A stretch of DNA of 5,328 nucleotides from Bacteroidota bacterium. GTDB lineage: Bacteria; Bacteroidota; Bacteroidia; Bacteroidales; Prolixibacteraceae. The notes under the pieces were generated by a model. That model saw nothing but the letters and a program-made list of their open reading frames with translations, searched no databases and was not told where the DNA came from. A program made the translations under genes and the position numbers. This document shows positions 1 through 5,328 of the stretch, piece by piece. Every line of letters starts with the position of its first letter. The first letter of the stretch is position 1. Where the stretch lies: assembly GCA_023488865.1 (NCBI GenBank), contig JAMDDG010000357.1:1-5328 (forward strand), in the 5' to 3' direction.

Positions 1-1
1 T

Positions 2-3000
2 TCAGGTATTGTCGCGGCATTAGAGAAAATTGAGGCACAATCCGAGTTCTACTTCTTTTACAACAACAAGGTTGTCAAACTCGACAAAAAAGTTTCAGTT
101 GATCTAAAGGATAAAACGATCAACGAAATATTAGATGCCCTATTCAAAGATACGGACATAGAATACACCATCAATAACCGGCAAATTATCCTTTCGGGAA
201 AATCGGGAAAAGAAGCCGGGAGCCCGCTAAGCCAGCAGCAAAAATCCGTTTCCGGAAAAGTAACCGATTCTTCAGGCGGTGCATTGCCCGGTGTTACCGT
301 CGTAGTTAAAGGTACGACTAACGGTTCTATTACCGATGCTAACGGAAGATATTCGCTTGCCAATATCCCGGCAAATGCAACTTTGCAGTTTTCGTTTGTT
401 GGGATGAAAATGCAGAAAATCGCGGTTGGCAATAAAATTACAATTAATGTAGTAATGGAGGAAGAAACAGTAGGCTTAGAAGAGGTAATTGCTGTCGGCT
501 ACAGTACACAAAAGAAAGCTAATGTTACCGGAGCTATTTCTACTATTAAAGTAGGGGAAACTCTTGGGAATATTCCGACCACCAATCTTACTTCATTATT
601 AACGGGTAAATTGGCTGGTATAAATATTCAAAGCTTCACCGGTGTTCCTGGTATTTCATCAAACCTTAGCATCCGAACAAACAGTTCAACAAACGCTGCC
701 CCGGCATTATATGTTATTGATGGTGTTGTTCGAACAAAAAGTGCTTTTGATTTATTAGATGCAAATGAAGTTTCCGACATAACCATATTAAAAGATGCTG
801 CATCCGCTGCCATATATGGTGCACAGTCATCAGGCGGGGTTGTGCTCGTTTCTACAAAAAGAGGGAAGACCGGGAAGCCTGTATTTAAATATAACGCTTC
901 TTATTCTATCGAACAACGCACCCAAGTCCCCAAACTTATGAGTGCGGTTGAGGGCGCTTACTTTACCAATTATCTTCATCCCCAAAATGCTGATCACTTT
1001 TTTTACTATTGGGATCAGGATGAAATAGACTACATCAAAACAATCAATAATGGTTATGGAGCTGATAATTTGAAAGATGTTTGGGTTGATCCAACCACAA
1101 TGCATCATTCTTTAAGTGTTTCGGGCGGCTCGGATAAAGTGAGATATTATGCAGGCGGATCATTCGTCAAGCAGGGAGGGTTTATGAAAAATCTGGACTA
1201 TTCAAAATATAATACGAGGGTCAATGTAAGTATTGATGTTACAAAAAACCTGACAATTTTTGCACAATTAGCAACTGCTAGTACAAAGAGAAACCGAATT
1301 ACTTTTGAAGAGGATACTGATTTGGCCACTTTGTATAGAAAGCTTCAAGTCTGGCAGCCTGACTGGCGAATGCATACCAGCAATGGAAGCCCAATTGATT
1401 TTGGGTGGCTCGGTAATATTAGCGAATTTACCACTGGTAGCTCTGGATACAATACGGACAATGGCACGCAGATTGATATTCTGTTAAATGCCGAATATAA
1501 AGTCCCTTTTGCCAAAGGATTAAGATTGAAGGTTCAATATGCTGATAATTTTAATGAGCTGCGCAATAAACGTTTTTTACAAAAGCAAAATTTGGTTAAG
1601 ATTGAGCGGCAAGGTGCACATAATCACATTTGGACAGATAATATTATCGGAACAATTCAAAGCAACTGGCCAAGCAAACCTAGTCTGCAACAATCCAGTG
1701 ATGAAACTAAAAATTACCAACTCAATTTTCAGGCAAACTATGATCATAGTTTTGGAAAACATAACCTTACTGCCATATTTGTTTACGAACAAACTGAGAG
1801 TAATATAAATTCTTTCTCTGGAGGCAGAGAAACTTTTCCGGTTTCAATTGTTGACCAGTTTTTTGCTACAAGTGATGCAAGAACTGATAGTTATGTGGGC
1901 GGATCTGCAAGAGAAGGAGGCCGATTGTCATATATTGGCCAGTTGGGATACAATTACAGTGGAAAATATTTTCTGAATGCTTCGTTAAGACGAGATGGAT
2001 CCTCCATATTCTCCTCCTCTAAACGTTGGGGGTATTTTCCAACCATTTCTACAGGCTGGATAATCAGCAAAGAATCGTTTTTTGATGTGCCACAAATTAA
2101 TTTTCTAAAGTTAAGGGCATCCGCAGCTTTGTCTGGGAACGATAATGTTGTAGGATGGCAATGGCTTGATACGTACAGTCCTTCAGGTAACGCCTATTTT
2201 GGAGTTCCTCCGGCTATCAATCCCGGAATTCAACTTGATAGGATAACAAATCCTAATATTACATGGGAAAAATCTCGTGACTACAATTTCGGAATCGATA
2301 TGAATTTTTTAAAACACTGGACTTTGAGTGCCGATTATTGGTTCAAACACACCTATGATATTTTGGGTTCACGCATTCAGGCACTACCAAGTACTTTTGG
2401 TTTTTCTTTACCAGCCGAAAACTATGCTAAGGTTGATGCAAAAGGATTTGATCTGGAACTTGGCTATGACAATAAGATTGGAGAACTCAAATACTTTGTA
2501 AAAGGAACATTTTCATATGGCACGAATAAGGTGATACAGATGGACTATCCGGCCAATGCCCCGGAATATGCCAACCCTAACGGCAAGCCTTTGGGAATTA
2601 TTACTGGTTATGTATTTGATAAGATCATAAGAACACAGAGTGAACTTAATGCTGTGCCAGCCAATTTTACTGTTTTTGGATTGAAACCCGAATTAGGGAT
2701 GATGATTTATAAAGACCTTAGCGGTCCAAATGGGACTCCTGACGGGAAAATTGACAGTTATGATCAGACCTTACTTTCCAAACGAAGAAGTCCACCAGTA
2801 CGCTATGGGCTTAATCTTGGCGGGACATGGAAGGCGTTCAGTTTAGAATTGATGTTTGCAGGACAAGCTGGAAATAAGAGATTTCCGGATGGGATGAATG
2901 GCTGGGTTGAATGGAACCGCGTTCCCAGCTTCTGGCTGGATCATTGGATCCCCGAGAACCCTAATGCACCAATGCCAAATCCCAAATCTGCACAAGGGCC

Positions 3001-3253
3001 CAATACATATAACACCAATACTGACTTTTGGATGAAGGATGGAGGTTTTGTTCGGTTAAAATATCTGAATGCCACTTATGCTTTGCCTTCCAGATGGATG
3101 ACAAAGATTGGCCTTTCGACAGTAAAACTTGTTTTTTCAGGCACCAATTTGTTTTGCCTGAGTAAATTTAAGTATTTCGATCCTGAAGTTAGTTCAATGG
3201 GATCATACCCTAACATGAAGACTTTTAATTTCGGGTTGGATGTATCATTTTAA
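2..3253 (+). CDS. SusC/RagA-family TonB-dependent outer-membrane transporter with N-terminal STN domain (5' partial)
   Basis: The reading frame is open from the left edge (first full codon at 2) to TAA at 3251-3253, giving 1083 visible residues. The TTG at 284 lies inside a domain and is not the start; the signal peptide and roughly 40 residues are missing. Visible domains: STN, about residues 1-62 (starts SGIVAALEKIEAQSEFYFFY); a carboxypeptidase-regulatory-like beta-sandwich, about 83-155 (VSGKVTDSSGG, TDANGRYSL); a TonB-box-like stretch, about 159-172 (LEEVIAVGYSTQKK); the plug with SusC signatures YVIDG (237-241) and ILKDAASAAIYG (262-273); then a long beta-barrel ending in FNFGLDVSF, with the aromatic C-terminus of outer-membrane proteins. 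An acidic loop at about 905-921 (DLSGPNGTPDGKIDSYD) resembles the DxDGxID calcium-type loop common in SusC proteins. Family knowledge: these proteins import glycan oligomers (some import peptides) with a SusD lid and TonB/ExbBD energy. Inference: the STN domain implies regulation through an anti-sigma/ECF sigma pair. The substrate is unknown. Confidence 0.96.
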   Translation, partial: SGIVAALEKIEAQSEFYFFYNNKVVKLDKKVSVDLKDKTINEILDALFKDTDIEYTINNRQIILSGKSGKEAGSPLSQQQKSVSGKVTDSSGGALPGVTVVVKGTTNGSITDANGRYSLANIPANATLQFSFVGMKMQKIAVGNKITINVVMEEETVGLEEVIAVGYSTQKKANVTGAISTIKVGETLGNIPTTNLTSLLTGKLAGINIQSFTGVPGISSNLSIRTNSSTNAAPALYVIDGVVRTKSAFDLLDANEVSDITILKDAASAAIYGAQSSGGVVLVSTKRGKTGKPVFKYNASYSIEQRTQVPKLMSAVEGAYFTNYLHPQNADHFFYYWDQDEIDYIKTINNGYGADNLKDVWVDPTTMHHSLSVSGGSDKVRYYAGGSFVKQGGFMKNLDYSKYNTRVNVSIDVTKNLTIFAQLATASTKRNRITFEEDTDLATLYRKLQVWQPDWRMHTSNGSPIDFGWLGNISEFTTGSSGYNTDNGTQIDILLNAEYKVPFAKGLRLKVQYADNFNELRNKRFLQKQNLVKIERQGAHNHIWTDNIIGTIQSNWPSKPSLQQSSDETKNYQLNFQANYDHSFGKHNLTAIFVYEQTESNINSFSGGRETFPVSIVDQFFATSDARTDSYVGGSAREGGRLSYIGQLGYNYSGKYFLNASLRRDGSSIFSSSKRWGYFPTISTGWIISKESFFDVPQINFLKLRASAALSGNDNVVGWQWLDTYSPSGNAYFGVPPAINPGIQLDRITNPNITWEKSRDYNFGIDMNFLKHWTLSADYWFKHTYDILGSRIQALPSTFGFSLPAENYAKVDAKGFDLELGYDNKIGELKYFVKGTFSYGTNKVIQMDYPANAPEYANPNGKPLGIITGYVFDKIIRTQSELNAVPANFTVFGLKPELGMMIYKDLSGPNGTPDGKIDSYDQTLLSKRRSPPVRYGLNLGGTWKAFSLELMFAGQAGNKRFPDGMNGWVEWNRVPSFWLDHWIPENPNAPMPNPKSAQGPNTYNTNTDFWMKDGGFVRLKYLNATYALPSRWMTKIGLSTVKLVFSGTNLFCLSKFKYFDPEVSSMGSYPNMKTFNFGLDVSF

Positions 3254-3270
3254 TTACAAAAGAAAAGATT

Positions 3271-4980
3271 ATGAAAAAAATTATAGGAGTTTTAATAACG
3301 TTTTTTTTCTTGCTTAGCTGTACAGACGTGCTTGACAAAAACAATCTTACGGTATTCGGAGGAGATAATGTCTGGACTTCGGAGACAATGACTGCCGCTT
3401 ATCTGAATAATATTTATTCATCAGTGATGCCGGGGTGGCCATATAATGGATCTGACTCAGACGAAGCAACAGGCGGTAATCCAGGAATGAATAGTTTCCT
3501 GAGAGGAATTGCCACTATAGACTCGTGGAATAATTGGCAATATACTGTAATTGACCGTATAAACTTATTTTTAAGTAAAATTGACGGAACCCCTTATTCA
3601 CCAGAAAAGATTGCGCAGTTTAAAGGGCAGGCATTATTTTGGAGGGCTTGGGTTTATTTCAGTATGGTTAACGGTTATGGAGGAGTACCACTGATATTAG
3701 ATGTACAGGATTACAAAAACCCGGATGGCCTTTTTGTAAAACGAAATAAAACATCGGAGTGTATTACTCAAATAGTTAAAGACCTGGATGATGCAGCTTC
3801 GATGCTGCCGGTTGCTTTTACCGGTGCAGATTATGGTCGTATTGATAAAGGAGCTGCACTAGCTTTTAAGGGAAGAGTATTGTTATTCTATGCCAGCCCG
3901 TTGTTTAATCCTTCAAATGATCCCACTCGCTGGCAAGCAGCGTATTCAGCTACCAAAGCGGCAAAAGATTTTCTTGAAAGCAACGGAAAAGGTTTGTATC
4001 CTTCCTTTAAAAATATATGGTATGCTGAAAGGAATAAAGAAGTTATTATGGTTAACCAATTTTACAAGCCAGATCATTATGTAAATCAGGCAGCTATTCG
4101 GCCAATATTTATTACTAACGGTGCCTGGGGAGCCAATGAACCTACTTTATATCTTGTTAATTCCTTCCCAATGAAAGACGGTTCCACATTTGATCCTTCC
4201 AAGCCTTTAGCATACGATACCTTATTCAAATACAGAGATGATCGCTTTTATGCAACACTTACTTTTAATGGAGGGGTATATAATACGCCGGACTTTAAGC
4301 CTGGCGAAAAAATATGGACAGGATTTACCAGTAACGGAACATCGCTTGAAAAAGTTATCCACTTTAATAACGCGAATGCAGGTCGAACTGGCTTTTGGCA
4401 GGTCAAAGGATTAGATCCAAGTCTTGATCAAGTAAACATAAATTTTGGAACTGTGGACTGGGTCGAGATACGGTTTGCAGAAGTGCTGATGAATTATGGC
4501 GAAGCAGCCAATGAGACAGGCAAGACTTCTGAAGCGCTGTCAGTACTTTATGCTATCCGTCAACGTGCCGATATTTTGCCTGGCAACGGGGGAAACTATG
4601 GTGTTACGGCAAGCACAGTTTCAAGTATTAGGGAAGCATACATAAAAGAGAGGTTTGTTGAATTTACTTTTGAAGGGAAGCGCTGGAACGATATACGTAG
4701 ATGGAGAAGATTCGATATTCTTAACAACCAGCAAACACGAAAAGCGGTTTTGATGTATTTAAAACCAGGCGCCCAGATACCATTAATTTCAGATAATATT
4801 TATGATCCCACTATATGGTCAAGATTTACACCTAAGATTATTGATAATATTGATAATCCATATAAATTTAATGTATCAGACAAGTACTACTTCTATGCAA
4901 TTCCTAAAACCCATTTAGACAAGAATGCTAATTTAGAGCAGAATAAGGACTGGGGTGGCACATTCGATCCTTTGCAATAA
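3271..4980 (+). CDS. SusD/RagB-family surface glycan-binding lipoprotein
   Basis: This is a complete 569-residue protein, within the usual SusD size range. The ATG at 3271 is followed at once by a lipoprotein signal peptide (MKKIIGVLITFFFLLSC), with the lipobox ending at Cys17 and Asp at +2, which fixes the start. The N-terminal SusD-like region (about 20-220) has the helical, TPR-like signatures FKGQALFWRAWVYF (117-130), GYGGVPLIL (135-143) and IDKGAALAFKGRVLLFYASP (191-210). The C-terminal SusD/RagB region (about 285-569) has PTLYLVNSFPMKDG (291-304), WVEIRFAEVLMNYGEAAN (397-414), ERFVEFTFEGKRWNDIRRW (460-478) and the closing YAIPKTHLDKNANLEQNKDW (542-561). Family knowledge: the lipoprotein sits on the outer leaflet of the outer membrane and opens and closes over the SusC barrel, delivering bound oligosaccharide. 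The gene starts 17 bases after the susC-like stop, with only an A-rich leader (AAAAGAAAAGATT) and no clear Shine-Dalgarno, so the pair is almost certainly co-transcribed. The glycan cannot be predicted from what is visible. Confidence 0.97.
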   Translation: MKKIIGVLITFFFLLSCTDVLDKNNLTVFGGDNVWTSETMTAAYLNNIYSSVMPGWPYNGSDSDEATGGNPGMNSFLRGIATIDSWNNWQYTVIDRINLFLSKIDGTPYSPEKIAQFKGQALFWRAWVYFSMVNGYGGVPLILDVQDYKNPDGLFVKRNKTSECITQIVKDLDDAASMLPVAFTGADYGRIDKGAALAFKGRVLLFYASPLFNPSNDPTRWQAAYSATKAAKDFLESNGKGLYPSFKNIWYAERNKEVIMVNQFYKPDHYVNQAAIRPIFITNGAWGANEPTLYLVNSFPMKDGSTFDPSKPLAYDTLFKYRDDRFYATLTFNGGVYNTPDFKPGEKIWTGFTSNGTSLEKVIHFNNANAGRTGFWQVKGLDPSLDQVNINFGTVDWVEIRFAEVLMNYGEAANETGKTSEALSVLYAIRQRADILPGNGGNYGVTASTVSSIREAYIKERFVEFTFEGKRWNDIRRWRRFDILNNQQTRKAVLMYLKPGAQIPLISDNIYDPTIWSRFTPKIIDNIDNPYKFNVSDKYYFYAIPKTHLDKNANLEQNKDWGGTFDPLQ

Positions 4981-5002
4981 TTCGTAAAAACATTGTATTC
5001 TT

Positions 5003-5038
5003 AAAGGGAGAGGGGGTCTTTCAACACCCTCCCTTTTT
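5003..5038 (+). terminator. Intrinsic terminator after the SusC/SusD-like pair
   Basis: Bases 5003-5010 (AAAGGGAG) pair perfectly with 5029-5036 (CTCCCTTT). Skipping A5011, G5012-G5013 pair with C5027-C5028, giving about 10 base pairs, followed on the + strand by a T-rich tail (TTTTTCT, 5034-5040). The hairpin starts 22 bases after the susD-like stop. It should end the transporter transcript, so the gene starting at 5060 would rely on its own promoter or on read-through. The call rests on base pairing seen by eye, not on a computed energy. Confidence 0.85.
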
Positions 5039-5059
5039 CTAAATGTTTAATATTAAACC
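5039..5059 (+). repeat. Left arm of a perfect 21-base inverted repeat
   Basis: CTAAATGTTTAATATTAAAC followed by C at 5059 is the exact reverse complement of 5308-5328. The arm lies between the terminator T-tract and the ATG at 5060, so it makes up the whole immediate leader of the downstream gene. Pairing stops at 5060 (A, opposite C5307). Whether it continues outward past 5039 cannot be seen, because the right arm runs to the window edge. Confidence 0.9.
5045..5058. promoter_or_regulatory. 14-base perfect palindrome just upstream of a start codon (possible operator)
   Basis: GTTTAATATTAAAC is a perfect dyad centred between 5051 and 5052, ending two bases before the ATG at 5060. Its position would suit a repressor operator or a small hairpin in the leader, but no regulator is visible and no convincing Bacteroidota promoter (TTTG / TAnnTTTG) could be placed around it. 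A second copy occurs at 5309-5322 as part of the right inverted-repeat arm. The palindrome is certain; a regulatory function is speculative. Confidence 0.25.
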
Positions 5060-5314
5060 ATGACTAGCCATCTAAAAAGTATCAAAGTGTATTTTCATCA
5101 AGTTCCGATGACCCTTATATTTCTGTTATTTTTTATCTCGTCCTATTGCCAATCCATAAAATTAAATACCAGGTATTTTACTATCCAGGTCAATAAAAGT
5201 GGAAACATTGAAAGTATCAGGAATAACCAAACAAACAAAGAGTACTGCCCCAATGGCCAGTCATCTGCTTTGCTTAGTTTATATAAAGACAAGAAGGCTA
5301 TCCTACCGGTTTAA
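5060..5314 (+). CDS. N-terminal fragment of a secreted protein, possibly a PUL glycoside hydrolase; ends early in an inverted repeat
   Basis: The 84-codon frame runs from ATG 5060 to TAA 5312-5314. Residues 1-32 look like a signal peptide: a basic start (H4, K6, K9), then a hydrophobic core TLIFLLFFISSYCQS. The internal ATG at 5108 (residue 17) would leave no positive charge before the core, so 5060 is preferred. SSYC is a poor lipobox, so signal peptidase I cleavage is more likely. The mature part (LNTRYFTIQVNKSGNIESIR, then NKEYCP and ALLSLYKDKKAILPV) reads like the first beta-strands of a beta-sandwich at the start of large exported Bacteroidota enzymes. I recall similar openings in glycoside-hydrolase-like proteins but cannot assign a family. 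A free-standing protein of about 52 mature residues is unlikely. The last codon plus stop (GTT TAA) lie in the right repeat arm, so the frame looks cut off there, either by a real rearrangement or by an assembly or chimera artefact. Confidence 0.6.
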   Translation: MTSHLKSIKVYFHQVPMTLIFLLFFISSYCQSIKLNTRYFTIQVNKSGNIESIRNNQTNKEYCPNGQSSALLSLYKDKKAILPV

Positions 5315-5328
5315 TATTAAACATTTAG
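5308..5328 (-). repeat. Right arm of the perfect 21-base inverted repeat, at the window edge
   Basis: GGTTTAATATTAAACATTTA followed by G at 5328 is the exact reverse complement of 5039-5059. The arms enclose 248 bases (5060-5307) holding nearly all of the truncated secreted-protein gene. This arm supplies its stop codon (TAA 5312-5314). The match runs to the last base of the window, so 21 bases is a minimum length. Confidence 0.9.

Noticed and set aside
284..286. TTG as start codon of the SusC-like gene
   Set aside because: The same frame is open to the left edge and encodes a recognisable STN domain and the first strand of the regulatory-like domain, so the gene begins upstream of the window.
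1..300. First 300 bases look somewhat richer in G+C than the barrel-coding part, suggesting a recombined N-terminal module
   Set aside because: The impression is by eye only. Domain-level codon differences are common in SusC genes and there is no visible junction.
58..1108. Minus-strand open frames at 58-432, 628-813 and 830-1108
   Set aside because: All lie antisense to well-conserved SusC coding sequence and show no recognisable domain.
1305..1808. Overlapping open frames at 1305-1487 (+), 1539-1808 (+) and 1577-1792 (-)
   Set aside because: They are alternative-frame shadows of the SusC barrel region and show no independent gene features.
3890..4084. 64-codon + strand frame inside the SusD-like gene
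   Set aside because: It is a shadow frame within a gene whose own reading is unambiguous.
5041..5059. Bacteroidota -7 box (TAnnTTTG) in TAAATGTTTAATATT
   Set aside because: The match is imperfect, it sits too close to the start codon, and no TTTG -33 element is suitably placed.

Overview
The window looks like part of a polysaccharide utilisation locus (PUL) from a member of the Bacteroidota. The evidence is a tandem SusC-like / SusD-like gene pair on the + strand. This pair is a hallmark of that phylum. Shine-Dalgarno-like sequences ahead of the starts are weak or absent and A/T-rich, and the sequence is moderately AT-rich. I cannot name a genus from sequence alone.

Layout. Positions 1-3253 hold most of a SusC/RagA-type TonB-dependent outer-membrane transporter that is open at the left edge. 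Its signal peptide and first few dozen residues lie outside the window. The visible part starts inside an STN domain, so this is the signal-transducing kind of SusC, probably coupled to a FecR-type anti-sigma factor and an ECF sigma factor. After a 17-base gap, 3271-4980 encodes the partner SusD/RagB-type surface lipoprotein, which is complete (569 aa, lipobox Cys17). A clear intrinsic terminator at about 5003-5038 closes this transcription unit.

At 5060 a further gene begins, encoding a secreted protein. It reads as the extreme N-terminus of a larger exported protein, possibly a glycoside hydrolase of the locus, but stops after 84 codons. Its stop codon lies in a 21-base sequence (5308-5328) that is the exact reverse complement of the 21 bases just before its start codon (5039-5059). 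This perfect inverted repeat ends exactly at the window edge, so its full length is unknown. It is the most unusual structure here. It could be a real inversion or recombination site, a rearrangement that broke the gene, or a fold-back chimera at a contig end. I favour the last two, because the TAA is inside the repeat and inversion between the repeats could not restore the reading frame.

How the genes work together: SusD captures a glycan on the cell surface and acts as the lid of the SusC barrel. SusC imports the oligosaccharide using TonB energy, and its STN domain reports occupancy to a sigma/anti-sigma pair expected upstream. The downstream secreted protein would probably process the glycan. 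The substrate cannot be inferred. I found no RNA gene, CRISPR array or insertion sequence.
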